A stretch of 64,000 bases of DNA from Lenzites betulinus (taxonomy: Eukaryota; Basidiomycota; Agaricomycetes; Polyporales; Polyporaceae), in the NCBI GenBank assembly GCA_022264855.1, contig JABYQU010000082.1, positions 21,517 through 85,516 of the forward strand. The letters are read 5' to 3'. Of the stretch, positions 11,102-21,702 are shown piece after piece. The notes below the pieces were generated by a model, which made no database searches, was not told where the DNA came from, and was given only the letters and a program-made list of their open reading frames with translations. The number at the start of each line of letters is the position of its first letter. Position 1 is the first letter of the stretch. The translations under genes were made by a program, and so were the position numbers.

Positions 11102-13200
11102 ATGGAGAAGCCTGCTAACAATCCGATCTTCGTCATAGAACACAGGCCCGATCTGCTGAACAAGATCCTCAAACTCCGGTCAACAATCTGCAGAGTACGT
11201 GCACATGCCTATATGCTTTTTGTTGCGCTGACCAAACAAGGCAGACGTCGTTCCAACGGGGTATCATGGAAGCATGCGTGCCTTGCACCATTCCAAATAC
11301 GTACCCGCTCGCAAAGCGGATGGTACGCTGAAGGATGATGTGCGCGAACGTGGAGATTTCCCGAGCGTACGTGTACAATTCATTCCTGACTAGATGAACT
11401 CACCCAACGTCACCCCACCGTTACATCAGGTCACCGTCTGGGATAGCTGCGACTGGAAGGAGCAAAAGACGGACTCTATCGATCCCCATGCTGAAAAAGG
11501 TCAGCGCGGACGTGCCCGAATGGCCGCGGGCGAAAACATTCGCTGTGGATTTCTGATGAGCGTCGCCGGAGCACCGGTTTCGGGCCATCTGCTCAACGAC
11601 ATCAACAAGCACTTCAAACTGTTCCTGAGCGAGCTTGTCGATCGCGACCAACTCCCGAAGAAGTTGAAGTGGGGCCAGGGGGCCAGTGGGGTTGTCAAAG
11701 GCGCCTACTACGACTGGATGCGCTCACAGTTCTTTGAATTTCAGCTATGCAGTAACAACTGGAAGGCCGAGCAATACGCGATAATGTCTTTCCCCTCCTG
11801 GAAGCAGAACTATCTCAAAGATCAACAGAAGGCCAAGACTGCGGCGTCAAGCAACGCCAAGAAAGCCACGGACAAGGGCAATGGACACACGATCAATGGC
11901 ACATCTGATAGTAACATCCGATGACCTGATCCAGCCGCCTACCGTACTGACCCCGTATTGCCCGCATAGGTACTGGTGTTGCTCTTCTTGCAGCCGCATC
12001 ACTCACTGCGGAACCTCATCTGGACGATGATGACTACCGCGACATCCCTGCAACCACTCCCATGTCCCATGTACTCAAACGCGACAAACCCGACTGCGCC
12101 TGCCTCCCTGAGGTTGAGGTAAAGCGGGCGCGGCTCTCGCAGTCCATCAACACAGACATCACCGCCATCACTGTACCTGCTTCCAGTACCGCTCACCATG
12201 CAGGCACGTCCCCCGCGCTTGATGGGAATGCATCCGCGACGGTCGGACTGGGAGCTGGTACTCTAGACCCTGACCTAGACGGTTCGATACCCGCAGTCCC
12301 CGCGACCAGCCCGCCCCGACGGATTCCGTACCCCATGTGCGTCTCTCTATCTCCTGCCAAAAATAACGCGTCAGACTTATTTAACCAGTGTCGGCGCATG
12401 GGGTGCCCCGACAACAACTTCAACGGACGTTGCGAGCACCGTAACCGAGCAACGCAGTGACGCCACTGCGGGCGCGGCCGTCTCAACCATCAGCGAGGCC
12501 GCTGACCCTCATCTCAAAGACAAGAAGGACAAGACTACTAAGAGGCGCGGCCCATCCTGGCCGCCTACTGGTGCCAAGCCCAAGTGAGTTGTCGTCGACA
12601 GTCCACAGCGCTTGGGGTATGCTAACATGGGGTGCCATGTAGGGACGTCTGTGGCCGCTACTGGGCTGAGCAAAACCCCACGAAGACTAAGGAGGAGTTT
12701 GATGAGCACTACAAGACGCTCCTGACCGTCTCCTGTGGCCGCAAGGTGACGAGTTCCTCGCCTTGCTCTTATGGTCTACCTGACATGTATGCACAGAACC
12801 TACTCAAGTTGGCAGAGGCCATGGTAAGTACGCTCACATTTCTCGTCAATGCACGCTTGGCAGGCTACGCGCGCCTGGCTGGTGTGATCGCCCATGCTTG
12901 GGCTCTCACACTCTATGTACTAGCGTGCAACTCGCAGGGTTCTCGTCTGATGATCTGGCCTCTGGGGTTATCACTATCGCTGGACTGGTGCTTGAACTGA
13001 CGACGATGTTACTCGGCGCTTGCTCCCTTGGGCTTACCGCTTATCTCACCTACTCAGAAGCCCTCCGGACCCGACTTGGTTGCGCCCGGCGCGCTCTCCC
13101 CTTCCAATGCAGAAGACAAGACTTAGGCAAGCTGAACGCCTATCACGGTAAGTTCATTAGCTGTTGTGCATGCGCGATCTGACGAAGACATGCAGCCGGA
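11102..13200 (+). pseudogene. Decayed multi-exon orphan gene inside the 4.6 kb element
   Basis: Several exons join in frame: about 11249-11366 (DVVPTGYHGSMRALHHSKY), from about 11431 (VTVWDSCDWKEQ), up to 11910, then 11970..12336, 12389..12583 and 12643..12823, with GT-AG introns of 52-59 nt. A further in-frame intron-like segment lies at about 12747-12797. Recognisable blocks are KKLKWGQGASGVVKGAYYDW and FQLCSNNWKAEQYAIMSF, typical of an abundant uncharacterised agaricomycete protein type, followed by a low-complexity Ala/Thr-rich tail. Upstream (10.99-11.25 kb) frames carry stops, and downstream of 12823 only scattered fragments remain, so neither end can be fixed. It may be an element-encoded accessory protein or captured host sequence. 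No function can be named. Confidence 0.45.
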
Positions 13201-13259
13201 ACACCCTATTCCATCACAGTACTACTGGACGCGACGTATGATGAATCGCGCAGGCCGCG

Positions 13260-13411
13260 TCGCGCGCAACTCTGGCAACGCGGCCGACTCTACATTCCTA
13301 TAGGCGCGCTTCCCACCTGGGTCGCTGGCGGTTCGTCGCGCGCAACTCTGGCAACACGGCCTCCTCTACATTCCTATAGGTGCGCGCCCCACCGGGGTTA
13401 CTGGCAGTTCG
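13260..13411. repeat. 76-bp tandem duplication (two copies)
   Basis: Two adjacent copies with period 76 bp, each starting TCGCGCGCAACTCTGGCAAC and containing CTACATTCCTATAGG; several mismatches separate them. Lies in the right part of the 4.6 kb element. Confidence 0.75.
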
Positions 13412-13455
13412 GACGGGTGCGGGGGCTGTATTCGATCGCGAATACGCGCGCGCGC

Positions 13456-13745
13456 GGGGGGGGGGGGGGCGCCGAGCCCGGGACCCGGACGGTCGGGGGG
13501 CGGTTGCGTCGGCGCACGGGTCTTTTCGGGGCGCGGACGGGTGGTTTCGGATTGGTACAACATGTAGCTCGGGGGTCTGTGTATTGTGAGCTATTGGAAT
13601 CTCATTCAATTGCCGTTAATGGAGCGCAATGACTGTATATTGCGGACAATAGAAACCCATGTATTGTTTGGGCACTTTTTCTATTGCCGCAGTTTACGAG
13701 CTATTTGGTTAGGAGGAATAGAAACTAATTGCTAGCAATACATTG
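13456..13745. repeat. G14 tract and right subterminal TATTG-rich region
   Basis: A run of 14 G at 13456-13469 is followed from about 13570 by an AT-rich stretch with repeated TATTG/CAATA motifs in both orientations up to the terminal inverted repeat. Clusters of short subterminal motifs are typical transposase-binding regions; this role is inferred. Confidence 0.45.
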
Positions 13746-13768
13746 TAATATTGTCGATTCTCACTGGG
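13746..13768 (-). repeat. Right terminal inverted repeat of 4.6 kb element
   Basis: 23 bp, exact reverse complement of 9170-9192; followed by the second ACTCAGG target copy at 13769-13775. Confidence 0.85.
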
Positions 13769-13811
13769 ACTCAGGAATGTGACCCTTTCGGTCGGCTACG
13801 AGTCTTCCGAC

Positions 13812-13819
13812 ACCCCACG
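13812..13819. repeat. Target duplication, left copy (ACCCCACG)
   Basis: ACCCCACG abuts the left end of the 12 kb element and is repeated exactly at 25791-25798 at its right end, an 8-bp target site duplication. Confidence 0.9.
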
Positions 13820-15050
13820 CACCTGATCATCACAGATATCCCGGCTAATAAGGCTGCCGTAGTACCCCCGTTTGGCAGCCTAACTAGCCCGGTAGGCCGT
13901 GGGCCCACATACTGCCAGTAGCACGGCCAAACGGCCTGTTCCCTTCCCTTGTAGAGTAATAAACAACGCTGCCTATATGAGGCTCTATGTCGGAATCCCA
14001 GATAACATTAGATAACGCGATCGCTTTGATCTCTACTGATTAGATAGATCAAACGGGCGTTGAGTACATCCCGCCCCATCAAGCGCGCCCGGCATCTTCC
14101 CGCCGCCGGCGCTCCCCCGCCCCGCAACACCCGCACCGTGTTGCCCGCCGTTCCCGACAGCGCCAACGCTGTTCCCCCTCCCCCTCCCCCGTATGTCCTT
14201 CATTCTCCTCCGTTCTTCTTTCTACAAGCTAATATACTACATCGTTAACGCGTGGTATGGCTCAATCAGTGATACATTCCATAGATACAGTGTGGCGGCG
14301 CACTCGCTCAAACAGGAAGGGCGCGCGCGCCTTATGTCAGCCCCGCCTCGGCACGGAAACACCCAGGCGGGCGCTCAAGCGCTACCCGCCCGCCGCCACC
14401 CCGCTGCCCAGTGCGCCCGGCAGTCCCCGGCACACGGTTCCCGACGCTCCCGACGCTGTCCCCCCTCCCCGGTAAGTCCCCCGCCGCCCGCCGCCCCTGC
14501 GGACCCGCGCGCGCACATGTCAGCACACCACGCGTGTCCTCGCGTGCTCAATATTCAATGCCCACCCGCCGCCAAGTTCGCGCACTCAGTGCCCGCCTGC
14601 CGCCACCCCGCTGCCCAGTGCGCCCGGCAGTCCCCGGCACACGGTTCCCGACGCTCCCGACGCTGTCCCCCCTCCCCGGTAAGTCCCCCGCCGCCCCCGC
14701 CCCATAATGCTGTCCCGTACGCGCACATGTCAGCACGCCAGGCCCCCTCGCGCGCTCAGTGTCTGCCCGTCGCTATGTTCACGCGCCTGCACTCAATCCC
14801 GGAGTCCCGCCAAGTGTGCCCGGCAGTCCCCGGCACTTGGTAGCTCGCCGTTACTGACGATCCCGACGCTCTCCCCCCTCCTCGGTATGTCCTCCACCGT
14901 CCTCCGCTCAATAGCGTTAAGCCGCGCGCACATATCAGCACACCAGGCGAGCCCTCGCGTGCTCAGTGCCCACCCGTCGCCAGGTTCGCGCACCTACGTC
15001 CCGCCGCGCCACCAAGCTGGCGCTGGCGCTTCGGCTCACCGGCAGGAAAG
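13820..15050 (+). repeat. Left long terminal inverted repeat of KDZ element
   Basis: The outer about 570 bp is nearly identical to the reverse complement of 25220-25790. Inside follow about three tandem, diverged GC-rich units of 150-200 bp (near 14390, 14590 and 14780), each with CGGTTCCCGACGCTCCCGAC, CCCCTCCCCGG and CGCACATGTCAGCAC. Similarity fades near 15050. Open frames here are Pro/Arg/Ala-rich products of composition and are not called as genes. Confidence 0.8.
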
Positions 15051-15574
15051 AAACGCGGGACTTTATGGACTTCAACACTGCGCGGGCCCGGGCGCCAGCT
15101 AAGTGGTCATGTAGATGCACCTGCGATGCAATAGAACCCGAGAACAAACATCTGAGATCGTGCGCGAATAGATGGTATACAATGTCGTATCGCGATTGAA
15201 AGCCCGATAGAACATATACGTCACCTAAGATTAGTAGAAGATTAGTAGAGGCGCAACTAGCGCCGAATGTGCATCGTGAAGTCTCGCGCATTGCCACACA
15301 CTGGTCTGCAGCACCTTCTCCGGTGCCAAGATAATCGTGTAATGCACACAAGTAATCACTATGTCGATCCTTTTCCTTGCTAATTTATGCCTGAGGTTCC
15401 AGACAAAGAGGATATCCACAGTGCGTAGACGCCCGCAATACGGGTCATTGGAGATTCAATGGCGCAAAACTCTTCCCTTCCCACGACTATCATTATCCTC
15501 TGCCTCCTCGTCTTTCATCCATTACCATCACAGCTCCTGCTTTCTCCAACTTCGTACTCCTCTGCCGCTTTGCT

Positions 15575-18500
15575 ATGTCTAACAAACGACGCAGGGCGAC
15601 TCGTGCTGTGCGTGTAGTGGGCCCTGCGCCGCTTGGCGACACCAATGAAGAAGACGGGCCGCCTCGCAAAAGCTTCCGCAAGCTAGTGATGCGCACCGAT
15701 GCGATCGTTCAAGACAAGGTGCACCTTTCCCAAGAGTTCGACGCCAATATCAACGGTGAGTACACATACATGCTATCTAATGTTACATGCACATTGACAT
15801 TAATTGGCTAGGCCTAGACAACGATACTGTGCGTGCCATCGCGGCGATGCGAGGCGAGGAGCCACCACCCTTGGCGGAGCACGACCCCCATGATATCTTC
15901 GATCCCAGCCACTCGAATACCATAGACAATGACGAAGGAGACTGGGAGGACATGGAAGATGGCGTGGAAGTCGACGATGAACTTGTGCAGGAGTTCATAC
16001 AGTTCAGGTGCGCCTACAAACAGTTTGAATCTCGATCTCACCCGCTGAAACTCTGTTACAGCAAATCCTACCGCAAGGCAAAAGACGGACGAACATGGAG
16101 ACAGCGTACTGAGAGGCTGGCCGCTCACTGGGCCTTGCTCCTACCCTCACTTGTTGAGGGGTACTTAGCATGGCGTCATCCAAGCCCCGTCCCTCCATTG
16201 GGATCTGCTGATGTGCCTTATACGTCGTCCTCAGACAGCCAGCCCATGCCCGTCAGAGAGAGGCCCGCCTCAGCGGCCTCGCTGTTAGCTGCACAGGACT
16301 CCCACGACGCTGTCCCACAGCAGCCGTCCTCACCGTCGCCTCAGCCCGCTCCCCTCAAATCCTCCATAGACAACGAGTATGATCTGGAAATGAAGGTATA
16401 TGACATATATAAGCTTGTGCCAACTGTCACCGTCTCCCTCGCCACTGCAACCACCGCTGCAGAAGCCCTTATCTTAGAAGGGTATCTTGTTGTGTCCCCT
16501 GTCAAGCCTTCCTACGCCGTCTCTTTACAGACTCTTGAGCTTCTCCGATGCATACGTCTGTTCAAACCGTCGTTCAGTATAGAAGCTTTTGCAAAGCTTG
16601 TATGTCACTATTACTGTGTAAGCCCAACGCTAGCTAGCAAATATATATGTTCTCATCAATTTATCGGTACTGTGATGTTCTCAGACTCCCTATCGCCGCC
16701 AAGTGCGAAATGCCCTCTCGGATGCCTTTGATATCTACCTCGGTATTCTCCGTGAGGTTGACAAACGAGTACGCTCGGTGCTCGGGCATGATACGCCCAA
16801 CTGGCATGTGTGTAATGCATGCCCAGCATGCTGCTACAAGGTACTAGTACGAGAAGCACATGCCACTTGAATACATACTAACAGTTTTGTAGCTTGCCGG
16901 AGAGCCTGAGCTCACGTTTTCTCGGATGTATTGTATGGATGGGAACAACTCCCTGAAGCGCATGCGTCCGCTCGGAGGCCGCCAAGTTGGAGACACGCGC
17001 GTATTCGAAGACAGCGACTACTTCCTCCCCCAAGCCTTCGTTAACACTTTCGCAAATGAAGTATCACGCCGGCCGCGTGTATCGCACGAGGAAGCTATCG
17101 AAGAGGTGCAACATGCAGGAGCCTCCGCTGTTGTGGGTGCCGCTGAAGCCACTCTGGCAAGTACTTTATGTTTCTATTGCCAAGCCATGTGCTGACGTAG
17201 TCGATCACACTGTAATTATGCAGATCGACTTGCCCGCGCCCTCTTCATCAATGCCTGGCCCGTCTCGCGATCACGATCCAGCAGTGCCCGATCACGACCC
17301 CGATCACAACCCCGCATTTCCGCTTCCCGCGGACTCGAACACACCACCAGACGAAGACCTCCCAGACGGTATGGAGGGCGACCCTACGGACGGCGGCAGA
17401 GGGGTGGAGTCTTCGTGCACAAAGAACTGGAAGGCTGCGCAAGCTGACGAGAAGAAACGCGCTTGGGATGTCTTCGAAGAGACCGGGGTATTCGCGAGTG
17501 CGTGCAGGCACGGCCTCATTCTGTGGGTGATCGACATGATTCGGAGCGGGGAGCTGTAAGATCAAAGATCGGCATCGATCACTCGATCACTACTGATGTC
17601 ATCCCCTTACCCCGCAGTGCCCGCTATCCCCTCGCCACAATAGCGAAAGTACTCGACGTGCTCGAGGAGCGTACTCTCGGAGGCTATGACGTTGGATGTT
17701 CACTCATAGGGACGATAGAGCGCAGCTCGCTAGGACGACGTTTCACAGAGAGACAGTCCCGTCTCTGCGTGAACGCCTTTCACGGATACTCACATGAGTA
17801 CTCCTGCCAGGTGCGGCACCATCCCACCTACATCGAAGGCACGGGGCTTGAGGACCTCGAAACGATGGAGCGCATCTTCAGCGCATCGAACCACCTTGCA
17901 CCGATCATCCGCTATGCCACGGCATACCGCCGCCGCGTCTTCATTGATCTATTCTACAAGCAATGGGACTCAGAAAAGTATATTAACCTTGCTAAGATGC
18001 TGTATGAGAACTATCGCCAGGCACTTTCTACCATCAAAGAACTAGAGCCGGTCGTCTCCGGCGCCATGGCAGCCCTCGATCTCACGCGTGAAGACCTCGA
18101 ACGTTTTACGGCAGAGGAGCAAGTCTATCTGAACACGCTTGGCAAGGAGACGAACGAAGACATCCATCAGATTGCCTATGTTGAGAAACTGCAAGAGCTT
18201 CGTTCCGTCGTGTGAGTTTTTGAAGTTATATGCTGATTCATCCATCTGATGCATCAATACTTTACTTGCTAGCACACAGCTCGCCAAGACAAACCGTCAG
18301 TTTCTCGCTGCAGAAACACCTCAAGTTACCTTCTTGCCGCCTCATTCTGGGCCCACGGATTACGATGCTGAACTCTCGAAGACACGTAAGATTGAGACTG
18401 CGCGGCGGTACCTCAATGAGCGACGGAAGACTCTGGTCTTCGAGGTTGCAGACCTCGAGATTCACCTCAGCATCAAGACGACTTGGCAGCCCAGTGACCC

Positions 18501-19370
18501 TGAATATATCCGCGTTGCCGGGTACATCACGACGCGGCGGTATCAACGCGCCTTAGCGAATCTGCAGCGTCTTGTAGTGCAGAGGCTCTTTGAGCTGCAC
18601 AAGATGAACTTAGCCCGCACAGGTAGATTTTTTGTTATGTCTCAACTGTTCATGCTGCTGAGGTGCTTGAAGGCTACAGGATGCGACGCAATATCGCGAA
18701 GAACATGCAAACGCGCTCCCGCGCAATTCGAAATGCCATCGCTACATACAACGCCGCCGCCGCCGCTCTAGATCCGCCACGCCCGAAACTCGAGTGGGAT
18801 TCTATTTCCCACTATCAGCTTCTTGAAGAATTCGATCTCCTCAGTGAAACGCGTGCCGACATCTGGGAGAAGCAATGGGCGCAGCCCGCCGTGCGCGAAA
18901 CTCTGCGCCTCGCACGTCGCCTTGCCCGTGCTCGCGAGGAGATAACCCAAGTTCACGTCGAAGCCCACCGAGTGCACACGCACATCCGCGACGAGAACGC
19001 CAAGTTCATGGTCGTCCTCCAGGAGCTCTCTGACGGAAACAGCCGCATACGGGGTGCTCTGCTCGAGTACATCACATGACGGCGTGCAGCGAACGCCCAC
19101 CTGCTCGCTCAGCTGAAGAAGCTGTATAAACTCCCAGGTTTCTCGGGCGATCTGACGCCAGGCAAGCGAATCGGCATGCCGCCCTCCGATTCTTTGACGG
19201 ACAATGCTCAGCGGGCTCACACGGTCACGGAGGAGGATGGCTGGGAAGACGAAGTAGATAATGACAATGAAGACGATGCAGAGGAGTTTGAAGACGAAGA
19301 TGTGCAAGGTCAGGTCACCGCGTTGACAGATTTCGTTGGTGGACTTGCCAGTTCGTCTCACAGTGACTAG
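15575..19370 (+). pseudogene. KDZ transposase with one late in-frame stop
   Basis: Exons by splice and frame: 15575..15755, 15812..16007, 16062..16599, 16685..16840, 16893..about 17132, 17224..17555, 17618..18211, 18273..18622 and 18673 onward. The donor near 17132 is the least certain. Motifs follow the KDZ family: a zinc-cluster VCNACPACCYK just before YCMDGNNSLKR (first catalytic Asp), CTKNWKAAQADEKK, ETGVFASACRHGLILWVIDM, GGYDVGCS (second Asp), VNAFHGYSHEYSCQVRHHP and GLEDLETMERIFSASN (Glu), then a helical C-terminal region (MQTRSRAIRNAIATYNAAAA). The frame meets TGA at 19077-19079 after about 997 residues, yet the same frame continues 96 more residues (RRAANAHLLAQLKKLYKLPG, acidic tail) to a TAG at 19370. 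A CGA-to-TGA change would explain it. The catalytic region is complete, so a slightly shortened enzyme might still work. Confidence 0.85.
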
Positions 19371-20054
19371 TACTTAGTAGTAGCACATCAGCTCATCTAT
19401 GATGTGTAGTAATGCAACATTTATTTTGGATGTGTCGTCAGGTGCATGTAAAGGCTGACATGATTCTTTAGATTGACGGAGCAGGGTGGGAAGCCTTATG
19501 ATGCCACATGGGTGCGCCGGCGTACCGATGCACAGCTACGGCGGTGCAGCGCGTATACCACCACCACACACGAGAGTTCAGTGCTTCGCCGGCCTTCCTG
19601 AACCGAATAATGCATTGACATTGTGACTGCTACGACCATTGGGAACACAGCTAATACTATCTGCAGTAGAGAGCTCTGAATAGTTTGATTGTGCTGAGGG
19701 CCTTGAGTTCGGAGAGTGAATGTGGCGTGAGTGCGGCGGCAAGTTATGGCACTGCACAATTCAGTTTAGAGGCGCGCGCGAATTCGAAGCATGATCTGTG
19801 TCCTCTCGTTCTCACACAGGTCTCCCATTGAGCGTTGGTGAACTTTATTCGTCCTTGACCACCTCCCGCCACGTCGTCGATGTGCTCTCCCCTTTTTGCG
19901 CGGTGCGTCCCCGTCGTCTACATCTGCGAACATGTATGTCAAGGCGGACTACAGGCTCAGCAGCGGTGGCCCTCCAGTCGAGCGCCCGTGTGCGCCGCGG
20001 GGTCGCCCAGCTATCTGATTCAACCTCCCTCGCTGTCGACCACCACAGTCTTTC
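19371..20054. other. Spacer between KDZ transposase and second element gene
   Basis: About 680 bp without a recognisable gene; presumably terminator and promoter of the neighbouring element genes. Confidence 0.5.
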
Positions 20055-21565
20055 ATGACCCAAGGCCCGCCCGTCCTCGCCATCCCGATGTCAACTACTC
20101 AAGACAATATGCATACTGACTATTACGTCGTTCTCGATCACAACGGTGACGAGGGGATATTCATCGGTGCACGGTGGGTGGTTCTACTCACACATTGACA
20201 GTTTATCTCATCGCCCTTCTCTCAGCCCGCCAAATGTTGCTGTCCGGAGGCACGATGACCTCCTGCATATCGTCGTGGCAACACATAGCTGGCGCGAGGC
20301 GACTAAGATCAATGGGCTGAACACAGAGATCGTCGCTCAACTCTCAGATCCCGTCGACGCCAACCACTTCAAGGAGCTCATCCTGGCCTCGACGACTGTT
20401 CGTTCAGTTTTCGCCGACGCCATCAACCAGCCCATCTACGCTCTGAGAGTGGCCAGAGAGACTGGTATATATCTAGGCTACAACTGGTATGCCATGTATT
20501 CCATCCCTTGTGTGATATGCTCACAGATATGCTTCTGCTATCAGGACCCACGACTTGAAGCCATTGGTCCTACGTTTCCGCGGGGCTACATACAAGAAGT
20601 TCTACGTCTTCGAGGAGGCCCTGCTGTGGATGCTGTATAAGAACACCGACCACGCCCTGTTCACTAGCCCAGCGTCTGTGCCGCCGCCGCCGCCATACAC
20701 TCCCGCCCCCATCGCAAATGTCCAGCCCGCCTCGGACGCCGGCGTTGCGGCGCTCCCGCCCACCGTAGATCCGATGTCTTCTGGAGGCAGGAGTGCCGAG
20801 GCCATACCCCCCGCCACGGCGCCGCCGACGCCTGACGTCGCCATGTCTCTGATGCCGGCCCTGTACGACGCTGGAGCTCCCGCAGCTCCCTCGATTGCCC
20901 TCGAAGTACCCGCGACGCGAGCTCCCCTTCTGGAGGCTGTCTCCTCGCTGGCCGAATCGCTCGCGTCTGGGCTGGCTATAGAAGAGCCACGTCGCGCCGA
21001 CCTGCGGGACCGACTCACGGAGCACATTGCGGGTCATGCCAGCGACGCTGTTGCATACGCCGACTCGTTTGGCCGCGACGTGGACGTGGTGTCCCTGCTC
21101 GTCGGGCCTCTCAGTACAGGCGGTAGAGTGGCAACGATGCCGCCTGCTGATACTTCCGCCTGTGTTTCCGTCGAGGCCACTGTCCCGGCAGCTCGGTCGT
21201 CCCATGGTGTGTATCATAACTCATCTCCTAGACAATGGGCTAATTTGTTTACAGCTATCGATGACCATGAGGCGGCCGCCAATCGGCCCCACGCTGCAAT
21301 CGTCGATCATCTTCGGCGGGTCATCCGTCCAGTGCCGCCTCCGCAAGAAATGCCTGTCATTGTAGACATGGGTAACGAAGTCAAGGTGTGGATCCGTGCT
21401 CACCGCATCCCGGTCGAGTTGCAGCTTTATCTGCTACAGGCGTATATTTGGGCAGAGGATGTTAGCGAGTTCGTGGCGACCACCGGGCGGCCTCCTCTCG
21501 AGCTCCCCGTCATTGACGCTGAGCACGTTTGGGGCTTGATAAGCACGCAGGTGGCGCTCTTGTAA
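20055..21565 (+). CDS. KDZ accessory protein with two viroplasmin/RNase H1 N-terminal-like domains
   Basis: Exons 20055..20173, 20289..20486 and 20545..21565 keep phase and give up to 445 residues; a 48 nt GTGTGT...ACAG segment at 21206-21253 is probably a further intron of in-frame length. Residues about 22-70 (TDYYVVLDHNGDEGIFIGA, then WREATKINGLNTEI) follow the viroplasmin pattern YxVxxGxxxGIFxxWxEAxxxIxG that in RNase H1 binds RNA/DNA hybrids. A second, weaker copy reads ETGIYLGYNW and later KKFYVFEEALLWML. A Pro/Ala-rich linker and a C-terminal domain with EVKVWIRAHRIPVELQLYLL follow. No RNase H catalytic domain is present. The role in transposition is unknown; binding of nucleic-acid hybrids is an inference from the domain. 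Confidence 0.6.
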
Positions 21566-21702
21566 CCTTAGCCGTGCTGCCTAGCGGTTGTATGTGCGAT
21601 ATGCACGTGCTACGTGCCCCTCGGAATATTGTTTTGAGTCTGTAGTTTGATTGGAACGCACGCCACGATCACTTGAGAAATTCGAGCAACCGCCGCGACG
21701 AA

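Larger units (their letters stand above)
9170..13768 (+). mobile_element. 4.6 kb DNA transposon with Tnp2-like remnant
   Basis: The element is 4,599 bp and is bounded by 23-bp perfect terminal inverted repeats (CCCAGTGAGAATCGACAATA... at 9170-9192 and its complement at 13746-13768) and flanked by the 7-bp repeat ACTCAGG. Inside are a core-deleted Tnp2/Plavaka-type transposase (9457-10991), a decayed orphan gene (about 11102-13200), a 76-bp tandem duplication, a G14 tract and a right subterminal region with many TATTG/CAATA motifs. Tnp2 proteins belong to CACTA/CMC-type transposons, whose usual target duplication is 2-3 bp, so the 7-bp repeat is unusual. It cannot be autonomous with the transposase as seen. 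Confidence 0.8.

Noticed and set aside
8882..13768. Reading the 4.6 kb insertion as a very long intron of the F-box/LRR gene
   Set aside because: It has perfect 23-bp inverted ends and a target duplication and no splice consensus at its borders.
14193..14843. Pro/Arg/Ala-rich open frame in the left KDZ inverted repeat
   Set aside because: It is a by-product of the GC-rich tandem subunits; the same pattern appears inverted at 24419-25417.
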